A stretch of 64,000 nt of DNA from Halomicroarcula saliterrae (GCF_031624395.1 NZ_JAMQON010000007.1:62001-126000), one strand, 5' to 3'. Counted from the first letter of the stretch, positions 1 to 11,093 are shown. Numbers and translations: made by a program. Notes: a model not told the origin generated them from the sequence alone.

Positions 1-998
1 ACGACCTCGTAGCGCCGGTCCTGTGTCTGCCCGTCGGCCTCCAGCAGGTTGTACTGGACCATCTTCGAGAGGTACGAGCGGACGGTCCGCGTGGTCCGGG
101 GGTCGTCGACCGCGTCGGCGTAGCGGTCGTGGATGTCGCTCGGGCCGAGCGGGCCGCGGTCGGCGACGATGTCGTAGACGACCCGCTGGTGTGGCGTGAG
201 CGCGTCGAGGTTCGCCTGCTGTATCTCCGCGCGGGCGTCGGTCGCCGCCCGCTCGATGCGCTCGTCCGTGAGCCGCGTCGCGTTCTCGCGGTCGGCCGCG
301 CTCGCCGCCGTCCGGAGGATGCCGATGGCGAGGCGGGCGTCGCCGGCCGCGGCGTCGGCGATGCGGGACAGCTGGGCGTCGGTGACGGCGTCAGGGTCGA
401 GCCCCCACTTCACGCGGGCCGCGAGGATGTCTTCGAGCTGGCCGTCGTGATAGCGGTCCATCCGGACGTGCTCGCTGGCCCGGAGCCGGCTGACCAGCCG
501 GTCGTCCAGCCGGTTGAACAGGGTGGCCTCCTCGTTGGCGATACAGATAAGCGCGAACTGCTCTAAGCTGTGGAGGTCGTAGATGACGCCGGGCTCGTCG
601 AGCTGGTCGACCTCGTCGAGGATGACGACGGTCCGGGGGCCGTCGTACCGCTGGAGCCGGTCGACGAGTTCGTCGTGCGGGGTCGACTGGCGATGGATGT
701 CGAGCGTCTCGCCGAGGTCGTCGAGGATGGAGTACAGCGTCCGAAAGCGGGTGTAGTTGCGCCAGCAGTTGACGTAGGTGGCGCGGATGTCCAGGGCCTC
801 CTCGCGCAGGCGCTCGGTGACGAACTGCGAGACGCAGCTCTTGCCCGTCCCGCTGGGGCCGGTCACGATGGCGGTGTCGGCCGGTTCGCTCTCGGTGATG
901 GGCCGGAGCACGCTGGAGAGGTGGTTGACCTCGGCGTCGCGATGCTCGAGTTCGCGTGGGACGAACCCGGCACGCAGCACACGAGCATCACGGATCAT
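1..998 (-). CDS. orc1: Orc1/Cdc6 family replication initiator (3' end cut by window edge)
   Basis: AAA+ ATPase of the archaeal Orc1/Cdc6 family, which binds replication origins and loads the MCM helicase. The start is the ATG at 998 (MIRDARVLRAGFVPREL), giving about 332 visible residues with the C-terminus beyond the window. Walker A GPSGTGKS is at residues 47-54 and Walker B VILDEVDQ at about 125-132. A winged-helix start (LTPHQRVVYDIVADRGPLG) is visible near the cut end. Haloarchaea carry many orc paralogs and only some sit beside an active origin. I see no convincing origin recognition boxes in the adjacent 283-bp gap. A TTTTG tract about 25-30 nt upstream could be the TATA element of a near-leaderless mRNA. 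Confidence 0.93.
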   Translation of the reverse strand, partial: MIRDARVLRAGFVPRELEHRDAEVNHLSSVLRPITESEPADTAIVTGPSGTGKSCVSQFVTERLREEALDIRATYVNCWRNYTRFRTLYSILDDLGETLDIHRQSTPHDELVDRLQRYDGPRTVVILDEVDQLDEPGVIYDLHSLEQFALICIANEEATLFNRLDDRLVSRLRASEHVRMDRYHDGQLEDILAARVKWGLDPDAVTDAQLSRIADAAAGDARLAIGILRTAASAADRENATRLTDERIERAATDARAEIQQANLDALTPHQRVVYDIVADRGPLGPSDIHDRYADAVDDPRTTRTVRSYLSKMVQYNLLEADGQTQDRRYEV

Positions 999-1281
999 AC
1001 GGGGAGATTCCGCGTGGAGCGACAAAAGCCTCATCGGGTCGTTTCCGGAAAGCAGTCGCCGAACGGGCGGTACCGGGGCCGTCTGCGCGCCATCTGTCGG
1101 TTTTACCGCCGTGTTTCCGGCAGCGACGGGTTTCATGAAACGGCCGGAGCCGGTCCACCGGAACACCTTTCATCTGGATGACTGAAGTGTTGTGACAACG
1201 GGCGAGAATTTCACCACTGGTAACAACCGCCGCGGCGCCCCGCCTCGGGCCGGTGGGCGTTCTCGAACCGTTACCCCACAT
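999..1281. other. Intergenic region between divergent orc1 and eno, with a 12-bp palindrome
   Basis: This gap separates the divergent starts of orc1 and enolase and must hold both promoters. The clearest element is the perfect palindrome GTTTCATGAAAC at 1130-1141. I see no RNA gene, and no repeated GTTCCA...GAAAC boxes that would mark an origin. Confidence 0.5.
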
Positions 1282-2475
1282 ATGACACGCATCACCGACG
1301 TTCGACTGCGGCGCGTACTCGATTCGAGAGGGAACACTACCGTGGAGGCCGACGTGTCGACGACGAACGGCGGGTTCGGCCGCGCGGCCGCCCCGAGCGG
1401 GGCGAGCACCGGCGAGCACGAGGCCATCGAGCTGCCGGCCCAGGAAGCCATCGCACGGGCCCGGGACCACGCGCTCTCCCGGCTCGAAGGGGAGGTCGAC
1501 AGCACGGACCAGCGTGCGGTCGACGCCGCGCTCCACGACGCCGACGGGACCGACAACTTCTCCGAAATCGGCGCGAACTCGGCCGTCGCAATCAGCATGG
1601 CCGCGGCGAAGGCCGGCGCCGACAGCGTGGGCGTCCCGCTGTATCAGCATCTGGGCGGCACCTTCCGCGGGAGCGCCCCCACGCCGCTTGGCAACGTCAT
1701 CGGCGGCGGCGCCCACGCGGCGGAGGCGACCGACATCCAGGAGTTCCTCTCGGTGCCGGTCGGCGCCCCGTCGGTCGAGGACGCCGTCCTCGCCAACGCG
1801 CGGGTCCACGCCCACATCAAGGAACTGCTCCGGGCCGAGGACGTCCCGACGAACAAGGGCGACGAGGGGGCGTGGGCGCCGCCAATCGGGGACGACAGGG
1901 CCTTCGAAATCGTCGACGAGGCGACCGCGTCGGTCGCCGAGGAGGTCGGCTTCGACATCGGGTTCGGGCTTGACGTGGCCGCCTCGGAGCTCCACGAGGA
2001 CGGCGACTACGTCTACGGCGACCGCACCAGGTCGACGGCCGAGCAGATCGACTACGTCGCGGAGATGGTCCGGGAGTACGACCTGCGCTACGTCGAGGAC
2101 CCCCTCGACGAGAACGCCTTCGGCGAGTGGGCCGAGCTGACCGACGAGGTCGGGTCGGAGACGCTCGTCTGCGGGGACGACCTCTTCGTGACCAACGTCG
2201 CCCGCCTGCAGGAGGGTATCGAGCGGGGGTCGGCCAACAGCATCCTCATCAAGCCCAACCAGATAGGGACGCTGACCGACGCCGTCGACGCCATCGAGCG
2301 CGGCGCCGCCCACGGCGTCGAGTCGGTCGTCTCCCACCGGAGCGGCGAGACCGAGGACACCACCATCGCGCACCTCGCGGTCGGCGTCGGCGCGCCCTTC
2401 ATCAAGACCGGCACGGTGGGCGGCGAGCGGACGGCGAAGCTGAACGAACTGCTGCGAATCGAGGGGCGGGCCTGA
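1282..2475 (+). CDS. eno: Enolase (phosphopyruvate hydratase)
   Basis: Converts 2-phosphoglycerate to phosphoenolpyruvate. At 397 residues it is normal length for an archaeal enolase. The start is the ATG giving [18 protein letters not shown]; the frame stays open to a GTG at 1192, but those 30 extra residues look like non-coding sequence. All the key residues are present: GDEGAWAPP (Glu195), the metal ligands in GLDVAAS (Asp231), YVEDPLDE (Glu272) and CGDDLF (Asp300), Lys324 in LIKPNQIGT, Arg353-Ser354 in SHRSGE, and the late Lys in FIKTG. It is followed one base later by pyruvate kinase, so the two are probably one transcript. Haloarchaea normally carry eno in the rpoK-rps2 operon, so this may be a second copy. 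Confidence 0.96.
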   Translation: MTRITDVRLRRVLDSRGNTTVEADVSTTNGGFGRAAAPSGASTGEHEAIELPAQEAIARARDHALSRLEGEVDSTDQRAVDAALHDADGTDNFSEIGANSAVAISMAAAKAGADSVGVPLYQHLGGTFRGSAPTPLGNVIGGGAHAAEATDIQEFLSVPVGAPSVEDAVLANARVHAHIKELLRAEDVPTNKGDEGAWAPPIGDDRAFEIVDEATASVAEEVGFDIGFGLDVAASELHEDGDYVYGDRTRSTAEQIDYVAEMVREYDLRYVEDPLDENAFGEWAELTDEVGSETLVCGDDLFVTNVARLQEGIERGSANSILIKPNQIGTLTDAVDAIERGAAHGVESVVSHRSGETEDTTIAHLAVGVGAPFIKTGTVGGERTAKLNELLRIEGRA

Positions 2476-2476
2476 G

Positions 2477-4231
<1,755 letters not shown>

Positions 4232-4260
4232 CGTCCGCCCATCGGGAGTGCGGGACTGTC

Positions 4261-5280
4261 TCAGTCCTCGGCGACGTGTACCGCCACGTCGAGCATCCGG
4301 CTGGAGAAGCCGTACTCGTTGTCGTACCACGTGAATATCTTGGTCATCCCGCCGACCACGTTCGTCAGGTCGAGGTCGACGTACGTCGAGAACGGGAGCC
4401 CGACGATGTCCGAGGAGACGACCGCTTCGTCGGTGTAGCCCAGCACGCCCGCGAGGTCGCCGTCGGCCGCCTCGCGGAACGCCGCGTTCACGTCGCCCGC
4501 GGTCACGTCTGCCTCGAGGTTCACGATGAGTTCGGTGACCGAGCCCGCCGGAACCGGGACGCGGATGGCCATCCCGTCGAGTTTCCCCGCCAGTTGCGGG
4601 AGGACCTCGGTGACCGCCTTCGCGGCGCCGGTGCTCGTGGGAATGATGTTCTCGGCGGCCGCGCGGCGGCGACGGGGCTTCCCGCTGGGGCCGTCGACGA
4701 GGTTCTGGGACCCGGTGTAGGCGTGGACGGTGGTGAGCTGGCCGAACTCGATGCCGAACTGGTCGTCGAGCACCTTCACGACCGGCGTGACGGAGTTCGT
4801 CGTACAGGAGGCGTTCGAGACGATCTCCTCGCCGTCGTACTCGTCCTCGTTGACGCCGTACACTATCTGTTTGACCGGCTCCTCGCCTTTCGGTGGCGCG
4901 GAGATGACCACCTTGTCGGCACCGGCGTCGAGATACTGGGCCGCGTCGTCCCGGGTCCGGAAGATGCCGGTACACTCGAAGGCGACGTCGACATCGCGGT
5001 CGTCCCACGGGAGGTCCGCCGGCGACGTTTCACCGTACAGCGGCGCGGAGAAGTCGGCCGGGTCGACGGTCAGTTCGCCGTCGCGGAGTTCGACGCCGTC
5101 GAGAGTCCCCATGACCGTGTCGTACTTCGCGAGGTAGGCGATCTCCTCGTCGTCCATGACGTCGTTGATACCGACGATTTCGACCCGGTCGTCTTCGAGC
5201 GCCGCGCGGAAGACGGTGCGGCCGATGCGTCCGAAACCGTTCAGCCCGATTCGAACTGTCTCAGTTCCTGTTTGCGACAT
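4261..5280 (-). CDS. gap: Glyceraldehyde-3-phosphate dehydrogenase, class I (bacterial type)
   Basis: Phosphorylating GAPDH of glycolysis. I chose the ATG at 5280 (MSQTGTETVRIGLNGFGRIG), giving 339 residues; the frame continues upstream for 19 codons without family similarity. The Rossmann motif GLNGFGRIG and the catalytic Cys159 in NASCTTNS identify the bacterial-type class I enzyme. Haloarchaea use this form in the catabolic direction, while the archaeal class II enzyme serves gluconeogenesis. The gene is convergent with eno-pyk, so three lower-glycolysis genes cluster here. Confidence 0.95.
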   Translation of the reverse strand: MSQTGTETVRIGLNGFGRIGRTVFRAALEDDRVEIVGINDVMDDEEIAYLAKYDTVMGTLDGVELRDGELTVDPADFSAPLYGETSPADLPWDDRDVDVAFECTGIFRTRDDAAQYLDAGADKVVISAPPKGEEPVKQIVYGVNEDEYDGEEIVSNASCTTNSVTPVVKVLDDQFGIEFGQLTTVHAYTGSQNLVDGPSGKPRRRRAAAENIIPTSTGAAKAVTEVLPQLAGKLDGMAIRVPVPAGSVTELIVNLEADVTAGDVNAAFREAADGDLAGVLGYTDEAVVSSDIVGLPFSTYVDLDLTNVVGGMTKIFTWYDNEYGFSSRMLDVAVHVAED

Positions 5281-5406
5281 GAACTGATAATCCGTCGATG
5301 TGTCTATAGCTGTTTTGGATGTGCTACCAAGTGGCAAAGACCGGAGGAGTGAACCGGGTCGCTGGCTGGACGAGTCAGGGCGAATCCGGGAGACGCACGC
5401 GCCTCG

Positions 5407-6816
5407 CTAGTGGGAGTGGATGGATTCGCCGACCGCGTCGTCGGCGGCGTCCGCCAGCGCTTCGGGGAAGGTCGGATGGCCGTGCAGCGTGGTCCGGATG
5501 TCGTCGAGCGACGCGTCCAGTTCCAGCGCGAGAGTGGCCTCGGCGACCGTGTCGGACGCCCGCGCGCCGACGACCTGTGCGCCGAGCAGCGTCCCCTCGC
5601 CGTCCGCGACGACCTTGACGTGGCCGGCCGGTTTGTTGGCCGAGAGCGCCCGTCCCGAGGTCGCCATCGGGACCCGCCCGACCTGTATCGTGTCGTGTGC
5701 CTCCCGGGCCGCGGCCTCGCTGAGCCCGACCACCGCGACCTCCGGGTCGGTGTACATCACCGCGGGGACGTATTGGGTGTCGAAGCTGTCGTCGTCGCCC
5801 GCCGCGACGGCGGCGGCGACCTTCCCCTCCCGGTAGGCGACGTGGGCCAGGAACGGCTCGCCCGCGGCGTCGCCGACGGCGAAGATGTGGTCGTCCGTCG
5901 TGCGCATCTGGTCGTCGGTCGCGATGGAGCCGTCGTCGCTCAGCTCGACAGCGGTGTGTTCGAGCGCGAGGCGGTCGCGGGCCGCCGCCGTGTCCCGGCC
6001 GGCCGCGACGACGACGTAGTCACCCGAGAACCGGCGTTCCTCGCCCTCGTGGTCGACGACGAGCACCGGCTTGCCGTCCTCGTGTTCGACCCCTCTGGCC
6101 AGCGCCGACGTGTAGATGCCGTCGGTGTACATCTCGCTGGTCTCCTGGATGGCGTCGACGACCTCCCGCTCGAACGCCCCCAGCACGCGGTCGCGCGCCT
6201 CGACGACCCTGACCGACGAGCCGAACTTGGCGAACTTCGTGACGGCCTCCATCCCGATGTACCCCCCGCCGACGACGATTATCTCGTCGGGCACCGTCTC
6301 GACCTGAAGGAGGTCCCGCGAGGAGATGACGCCGTCCCGGTCGAACTCCAGCCCCGGGATTTCGAGGGGCTGGGAGCCGGTCGCGACGACGGCGTGGTCG
6401 AAGGTCACGGTCCGGTCGCCCGTCTCGCCGTCGACGACGACCGTCGTCGAATCGCGAAAGCGGGCGGTCCCGTCGAGCAGCGTCACGTCGTGCTGGTCCA
6501 GCGCCGCCAGGATGTCCTCGTCCAGCCGGCGGACGACCTCGTTCTTCCACTCCTGAACCGCCTGGAAATCGACCGTCACCTCCCCCGTCTCGATGCCGAT
6601 GTCGTTCCACTGCCGGATGTCTTTCTGGAAGCCGGCCGCGTGGATGAGCGACTTGGCCGGGATGCAGCCGTGGTTGACACAGACGCCGCCGACGGTCTCG
6701 CGCTCGACCAGCACGACGTCGAGGCCCCGCTGTGCGCCCCGGATCGCCGCTGTATAGCCGCCCGGGCCGGCACCGATGACGACGAGGTCCGTGGCGAGCG
6801 TGTTCGCTGTCTCCAT
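5407..6816 (-). CDS. lpdA: Dihydrolipoamide dehydrogenase (E3)
   Basis: FAD-dependent pyridine nucleotide-disulphide oxidoreductase that reoxidises dihydrolipoamide in 2-oxoacid dehydrogenase or glycine cleavage complexes. The 469 residues begin with the FAD fold VVIGAGPGGYTAAIRG. The redox-active cysteine pair is C46-C51 in CVNHGC, and the NAD site is IIVVGGGYIG. The C-terminal HGHPTFPEAL carries the catalytic His-Glu of the partner subunit. No E1 or E2 gene is nearby, so this copy stands alone and may be a paralog of the one in the main dehydrogenase operon. Confidence 0.93.
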   Translation of the reverse strand: METANTLATDLVVIGAGPGGYTAAIRGAQRGLDVVLVERETVGGVCVNHGCIPAKSLIHAAGFQKDIRQWNDIGIETGEVTVDFQAVQEWKNEVVRRLDEDILAALDQHDVTLLDGTARFRDSTTVVVDGETGDRTVTFDHAVVATGSQPLEIPGLEFDRDGVISSRDLLQVETVPDEIIVVGGGYIGMEAVTKFAKFGSSVRVVEARDRVLGAFEREVVDAIQETSEMYTDGIYTSALARGVEHEDGKPVLVVDHEGEERRFSGDYVVVAAGRDTAAARDRLALEHTAVELSDDGSIATDDQMRTTDDHIFAVGDAAGEPFLAHVAYREGKVAAAVAAGDDDSFDTQYVPAVMYTDPEVAVVGLSEAAAREAHDTIQVGRVPMATSGRALSANKPAGHVKVVADGEGTLLGAQVVGARASDTVAEATLALELDASLDDIRTTLHGHPTFPEALADAADDAVGESIHSH

Positions 6817-7143
6817 GGTGTACCTTCACTATCGGTGACACGGACATTACCGTTTGGGAGGCGTCGGTCCAGCCGGTCGTGTGCGCGGCGACATCCCACC
6901 ACTGCGGGTCCGATTCCCCCCGTCACTGCCGCTCCGGCTTCCCTAGAGGTGGCCGTGTGGTCGGCGGGAGAATAGTTGAGTGGCCAACAATTTAAGTCCC
7001 GCCACCGTGATACGTAGTACCATGACACGTAGTCGGCGCACGCTTCGACCGCCACGCGGTTCCGAGTCGGGCCCGGACTGCTACGGCGAGTCCACACCAG
7101 TTCGCCGTCGGGCGGTCCCGGCCGGGACGGGAGCGTGGCCGCC

Positions 7144-7926
7144 GTGAGGACCGAGAACGCGCTCCGGCACGCGCTCGAACGCGGTGAGACGGTGTTCGGG
7201 GCGAGCGCCGCGACGTTCTCGCCGACGGTCATCGAGATACTGGGCGATATCGGGCTGGACTTCGTCTGGCTGGACTTCGAGCACGCCGGCCCGAGCCCCT
7301 ACGACAGCACCGCCGTCGCGGAGCTGACCCGCGCCGCGGAAACCGCCGACATCGAACTGCTCGTCCGCCTCCCCAAACCCGACCCGGCGCTCGTCAGGAA
7401 GGTGCTCGACGCCGGTGTCCGGACCGTCCTCCTGCCCCGCATCGAGACGGCGGCCGACCTGCGCCCGGCGGTCGAGGCGGCCTACTTCGCCTACGACGGC
7501 GACGTCGGCGACCGGGGCGTCGGCGTCGGCCGGTCGGGCACCTGGGCGGGCTACGTCGACAGCTTCGTCGGCGGCGAGGACAGCGAGATACTGGTCGGAA
7601 CGATGATAGAGAACGCCACCGCCGTCGAGCACGTCGAGGAGATCCTCGCCGTCCCGCGGCTGGGATTCGCCTTCGTCGGGCCGGCCGACCTCTCGATGTC
7701 GCTCTCGGCGGGCGACCCGCTGGCGGACAACAGCGAGGCCGTCGAGGACGCCATCGAACGGACCCGCGGGGCCTGTCTCGACGCCGAGGTCCCCATCGGC
7801 CGCATCCAGAACGACCCGATGGCGGCTCAGGCGGCCGTCGACGACGGTTATCAGGTCGTTCGTATCGGCGGCGACGCCGGCGCCGTCCGCGAGGTACTCG
7901 GCGGCCGGCTGAGCGAGCTCCGGTAG
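7144..7926 (+). CDS. HpcH/HpaI aldolase/citrate lyase family protein
   Basis: TIM-barrel aldolase of the HpcH/HpaI family, which cleaves or forms 2-oxo-acid plus aldehyde bonds with a divalent metal. Visible signatures are FVWLDFEHAG near the N-terminus, TVLLPRIETAADL with a metal-site glutamate, GTMIENATAVEH, and FVGPADLSMSL near residue 180. The start is uncertain: GTG at 7144 (RTENALRHALERG) fits related haloarchaeal proteins, while another GTG lies 9 nt upstream. The gene stands alone and the substrate cannot be told from sequence. A TTTAAG box lies near 6990. Confidence 0.85.
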   Translation: MRTENALRHALERGETVFGASAATFSPTVIEILGDIGLDFVWLDFEHAGPSPYDSTAVAELTRAAETADIELLVRLPKPDPALVRKVLDAGVRTVLLPRIETAADLRPAVEAAYFAYDGDVGDRGVGVGRSGTWAGYVDSFVGGEDSEILVGTMIENATAVEHVEEILAVPRLGFAFVGPADLSMSLSAGDPLADNSEAVEDAIERTRGACLDAEVPIGRIQNDPMAAQAAVDDGYQVVRIGGDAGAVREVLGGRLSELR

Positions 7927-8034
7927 TTCCCGAACCCGAACGTATCGCGTGGAGAACCGCGGGACAGCAGTGTCACTCGGCGGCGAACTGACGCAGACGA
8001 AACGACCCCCAATAGCCTACTGTGACCTCGGGAG

Positions 8035-8397
8035 TCAGAACGGCGCGTCGGGGCCTTCGTCGCCCGCCCCGTCAGTGGCCGCTTCGCCGCCGTCCTCGAT
8101 GGGCCCCTCCCAGCCCGACAGCCCCGGCTCGAAGCTCTCGACGCGACCGTCGAACCCCTCGTAGGACGCGATGAGCCGGGCCGCCTGTACGCTGGATTTC
8201 CCCTTGGGACAGACCGTGACCACCCGGTCGGCGCCCTCGAAGCGCTCGACGGTGTCGACCAGCGAAGGGAGCGGGACGTTCTCGCTCCCGGGGATGTGGC
8301 CCCGCTGGAACGCCGCCGGCGAGCGGATGTCGATGACGTGCGCGTCCTCGGCCTCGACCAGTTCGTGCATCTCCTCGTTCCCGATTTCGCCGTCCAT
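8035..8397 (-). CDS. Rhodanese-like domain protein
   Basis: Single-domain rhodanese of 120 residues. The catalytic loop CPKGKSS places the active Cys at residue 63, and the upstream HVIDIRSPAAFQRGHIPGS is the conserved rhodanese segment. Such proteins move sulfane sulfur between donors and acceptors, for example in tRNA thiolation or cofactor synthesis. The acidic tail after residue 100 is typical of haloarchaea. No partner gene is adjacent, so the acceptor is unknown. Confidence 0.9.
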   Translation of the reverse strand: MDGEIGNEEMHELVEAEDAHVIDIRSPAAFQRGHIPGSENVPLPSLVDTVERFEGADRVVTVCPKGKSSVQAARLIASYEGFDGRVESFEPGLSGWEGPIEDGGEAATDGAGDEGPDAPF

Positions 8398-8499
8398 ACC
8401 CGTTCGTGGCCGTCGAGAGATAAATCGGCACCGGAGTCCGCGAACCGTGTCGGGCCGGTCCGGAACCGTCGGTGCAGCCGGGTATCGGCGGACAACGAC

Positions 8500-9042
8500 T
8501 CAGAGCAGTCCGTCGGCCTGTGCGAGCAAAATCCCCTCGATGGTGGCGTCGTTGGCGGGTTCGCGTCGGGCGACGTCGAGCGCGTCTTCGACGGGGACCG
8601 TCGTCACCGAGAGGAACTCGTTGTCGTCGAGTTCCCGGTCCGTCGGAGTGAGCCCCTCGGCGAAGACGATGCCCCGTCGGTGCCGGAGCACGCCGGTCGC
8701 GCAGTCGAACTCCTCCAGCAGGGAGACGCCGGCGGGCTCGAAGCCGGTCTCCTCGCGGAGTTCCCGGGCACCGGCGGTGGTGTAGGACTCGCCGTCCTCG
8801 ACGATGCCGGCGGGGAGTTCCAGACACTGCTCGCGGATGGTCGGGCGGTACTGGTCGACCAGGACGAGTTCGTCGCCGGTGCGGGCGACCACGACGACGG
8901 CGTCGGGGAGTTCCGCCCAGTAGTAGTCCTTCTCCGAGCCGTCGGGCTGGCGCACGCGGTCGTAGCCGCCGGTGTACCAGCCGGTCTCGTACTCGGCGAC
9001 CGATTCGAGAACGGGCCACTCGTGGGTCGGGTCGCGGCTCAT
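8500..9042 (-). CDS. Nudix hydrolase (ADP-ribose pyrophosphatase-like)
   Basis: A 180-residue Nudix protein with a complete Nudix box at about residues 79-101 (G-x5-E-x7-RELREETG). The segment LVLVDQYRPTIREQCLELPAG just before the box, together with the overall length, resembles ADP-ribose/ADP-sugar pyrophosphatases. The start codon overlaps the stop of the upstream minus-strand gene (ATGA), so the two are probably co-translated. The substrate is inferred from family resemblance only. Confidence 0.9.
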   Translation of the reverse strand: MSRDPTHEWPVLESVAEYETGWYTGGYDRVRQPDGSEKDYYWAELPDAVVVVARTGDELVLVDQYRPTIREQCLELPAGIVEDGESYTTAGARELREETGFEPAGVSLLEEFDCATGVLRHRRGIVFAEGLTPTDRELDDNEFLSVTTVPVEDALDVARREPANDATIEGILLAQADGLL

Positions 9043-9515
9043 GGTTGCTGTGTCACCGCCAGCCGGTAAACGGTTCCGTCGCTACGGACGCGAACGCCCT
9101 CGCCGTCGACCGCGTCCGGGCGCGACTGGGCGAGCGAGTCGTACTCGTCGAACGGCGAGTGAGTGAAGGCGCCCTTGACGCCGACGGGACCCCGCCAGTA
9201 GGGGTCGGACCGGCCCGACGTGTTCGCGGTCGCGTTGTCCAGCGCCCCGGTCGTGTAGGGGTAGCGCTGGTCCGAGAGGGCCGCTGCGTCGATGCTCCCG
9301 TTCGCCCCGGTCTCGGTCACGGCAGTCGCGGTCCCGGCGGTGCCGTTCGCGGTCGTGTCGTTTCCGGCGGAGCTGTTGGCGACGTCGCCCACTGGCGTCG
9401 CGGTCATGTAGTAGGGATCACCGCTCTTGAGGTAGCTCGGCAGGGCGCCAAGCGCCAGCAGTAGGACGGCGAGGACGCCCATGGCCAGCAGGAAGTTCCG
9501 GGTGACCGGACGCAT
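9039..9515 (-). CDS. Hypothetical membrane-anchored protein
   Basis: A 158-residue protein with one N-terminal hydrophobic segment (LLAMGVLAVLLLALGALP, about residues 9-26). A Thr/Ala/Asn-rich extracellular-looking linker follows, then a C-terminal segment with no domain I recognise. It sits in a tight minus-strand string: its start overlaps the upstream stop by one base (TGATG) and its stop overlaps the Nudix start. Anchoring to the outer face of the membrane is inferred from the single N-terminal helix and the N-glycosylation-like NAT/NTT sequons. Confidence 0.75.
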   Translation of the reverse strand: MRPVTRNFLLAMGVLAVLLLALGALPSYLKSGDPYYMTATPVGDVANSSAGNDTTANGTAGTATAVTETGANGSIDAAALSDQRYPYTTGALDNATANTSGRSDPYWRGPVGVKGAFTHSPFDEYDSLAQSRPDAVDGEGVRVRSDGTVYRLAVTQQP

Positions 9516-9928
9516 CAGACGACCTCGCTGTAGAGACGGCCGAACGCCTGCCGGCGGAGGGTGCCGACGGCCGCGTCCCGTTCGGACTGGAAAGTGGCGG
9601 CGACGGCGTCGTCGGCGAATTCGGGCGCGTGCCAGACGACGTTGTCCACGTGCTCCGAACCGATGACCTCGACGGCGTGGTCGGTGTCCTCGCGCCAGGT
9701 CTCGAACTCCTCGTGACTGCCGACAGTCACCGACAGCGACTCCGCGAACAGGGCGTCGCGGGCGGTCTCGACGACCTCGCCGGTCACCCGCTCGCGGTAC
9801 TCCTCGGCGGAAAGGCCCATGGCTTTGGCCACCTCTTTGACGACGACCTGTGCGGTCGACCCCAGCGCATCGTAGCGGTCACGCGCCGCGGCGACTGTCG
9901 TCGGCGAGAACTGCCCCTCGGTATCCAT
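9515..9928 (-). CDS. Conserved haloarchaeal protein (DUF5809-like)
   Basis: A 137-residue soluble acidic protein of unknown function. It contains a helical N-terminal half (TTVAAARDRYDALGSTAQVV) and a conserved-looking VWHAPEFADDAVAA segment. I believe it matches the haloarchaeal DUF5809 family, which is commonly found next to the DUF5810-like gene upstream, as here. The stop overlaps the next start by one base, so it is probably in one operon with genes from 8500 to 10330. Confidence 0.75.
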   Translation of the reverse strand: MDTEGQFSPTTVAAARDRYDALGSTAQVVVKEVAKAMGLSAEEYRERVTGEVVETARDALFAESLSVTVGSHEEFETWREDTDHAVEVIGSEHVDNVVWHAPEFADDAVAATFQSERDAAVGTLRRQAFGRLYSEVV

Positions 9929-9952
9929 GGGGGGCGATAGCGGCTCGCGGGA

Positions 9953-10330
9953 CTACTCGGTTTCGCCTTCGTCGTCGTCCGCCGACTCCGACAGCATCTC
10001 CCTCGTGAGCTCGCGGGCCGCTTCGAGGACGGCCGCGTCGTCGTCGCTCATCGACCCCGTGTCGGGCCGGCTCCGAGCCCCCGGCGGCAGGTCGTCGGCG
10101 TGGTCGTGGGTGCCGCTCTCCTCGAACACCTGCGGGAACTCCGTCTCGTCGGCGTGCTCGACGACGATTTCGGACAGTTCGGACTCGCCGAGCTGGTCCC
10201 ACTCGTCGACGTTGTCGTCCAGCCACGCCTCGTGGTCGGCGCCGCCGGTCAGCGCGGTGAAGGCGAGGTGGTTCGCGAGGTGGGTCGCGTCGGCCTGTGG
10301 CTCCGCACAGACGGGACAGGCATAGCCCAT
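9953..10330 (-). CDS. Conserved haloarchaeal zinc-finger-like protein (DUF5810-like)
   Basis: A 125-residue protein opening with a Cys/His motif, MGYACPVCAEPQADATHLANH (C-x2-C then H-x3-H), like a single zinc finger. An acidic helical region and a charged tail follow. The start is the ATG at 10330; the frame is open far upstream but only in sequence that looks non-coding. It resembles the haloarchaeal DUF5810 family. Nucleic-acid or protein binding is possible but unproven. It lies 24 nt upstream of the DUF5809-like gene. Confidence 0.75.
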   Translation of the reverse strand: MGYACPVCAEPQADATHLANHLAFTALTGGADHEAWLDDNVDEWDQLGESELSEIVVEHADETEFPQVFEESGTHDHADDLPPGARSRPDTGSMSDDDAAVLEAARELTREMLSESADDDEGETE

Positions 10331-10362
10331 TGTACGTGAGCGGAGGCGCCCGAGCCGTATAA

Positions 10363-10866
10363 TCAGGTCGGATTCGGCAGCGACCGGACCATCACCAGCG
10401 CGTCCTCGCCGTTGCTGTAGTAGTTCGGGATGGTCTTGCGGTGCTCGAAACCGAAGTGGCGGTAGAGCCGTCGCGCGCCCTCGTTGTCCGCCCGCACTTC
10501 GAGCTTGGCCGACTCCGCGCCGACCGATTCGAGCAGCGCGAGGGCCCGCTTCAGCAGCGCCGTCGCGACGCCCTCGCGCCGGTGGTCGGGCCGGACAGCG
10601 AGGTCCTTGACGTGGCCCAGCGGCGTCCCGTGGTTGGGCACCGTGTCGGCGATGACGTAGCCGACGACTCGCGGCCCGTCGTCGGCGTCGGTCGTGGCGA
10701 CGAGAAAGCCCGCCTCGCCCAGATAGCTCTCGAGGGCCGAGAACGGCCACGGCTGTGGGAACACCGCCTGCTCGATGCGGTGAATCCCGAGCAGGTCGGC
10801 CCGTTCGGCCGTGCGAATCCGAAGGTCGGTGGCGCTGTCTGCCCCGTCCGACGACACCGTCGTCAC
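10363..10866 (-). CDS. rimI: RimI-like ribosomal protein/N-terminal acetyltransferase
   Basis: GNAT-family N-acetyltransferase, probably the archaeal RimI/Ard1-type enzyme that acetylates protein N-termini. The core is complete: LRIRTAERADLLGIHRIEQAVFPQPW, the acetyl-CoA loop VRPDHRREGVATALL, and the C-terminal VRADNEGARRLYRHFGF. I place the start at the GTG at 10866 (TTVSSDGADS), since the longer reading to 10923 adds a basic stretch unlike the family. It lies 32 nt upstream of the DUF5810-like gene on the same strand. Confidence 0.88.
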   Translation of the reverse strand: MTTVSSDGADSATDLRIRTAERADLLGIHRIEQAVFPQPWPFSALESYLGEAGFLVATTDADDGPRVVGYVIADTVPNHGTPLGHVKDLAVRPDHRREGVATALLKRALALLESVGAESAKLEVRADNEGARRLYRHFGFEHRKTIPNYYSNGEDALVMVRSLPNPT

Positions 10867-11093
10867 GGTGGGAGGTATGCGTCGCCGGCACATAGGTGTT
10901 ATCGCCGCCGGACCGGCCGTCACCCGAAGCGCGAAACCGACAGCCGTCGGCCGGAAACTTCTTTACTACCACTGTCGAAGCTCCGGGTGCACCCACTTTG
11001 GGTGCCACCACCCCCCACCCCCCACCCCTTTCGCGGACGAGACGACTGACTCCCGAGTGGCTGCGCCACACAGCGGGCGGCATATTCCCGGTA
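10867..11093. other. Intergenic region upstream of rimI
   Basis: About 230 bases with no supported gene. The part nearest rimI must hold its promoter. A C-rich tract (CACCCCCCACCCCCCACCCC) lies at about 11007-11030. The rest leads into the palindrome array at 11094-11212. Confidence 0.4.

Noticed and set aside
5281-5300. CTGATAA next to the gap start as another motility-type element
   Set aside because: Only the 7-mer matches; the AAATATCT part is absent and it sits directly at the start codon.
7022-7147. A 41-codon ORF ending on the start of the HpcH/HpaI aldolase gene
   Set aside because: It overlaps the aldolase start by chance-compatible bases, has no clear ribosome-binding site and no conserved-looking peptide.
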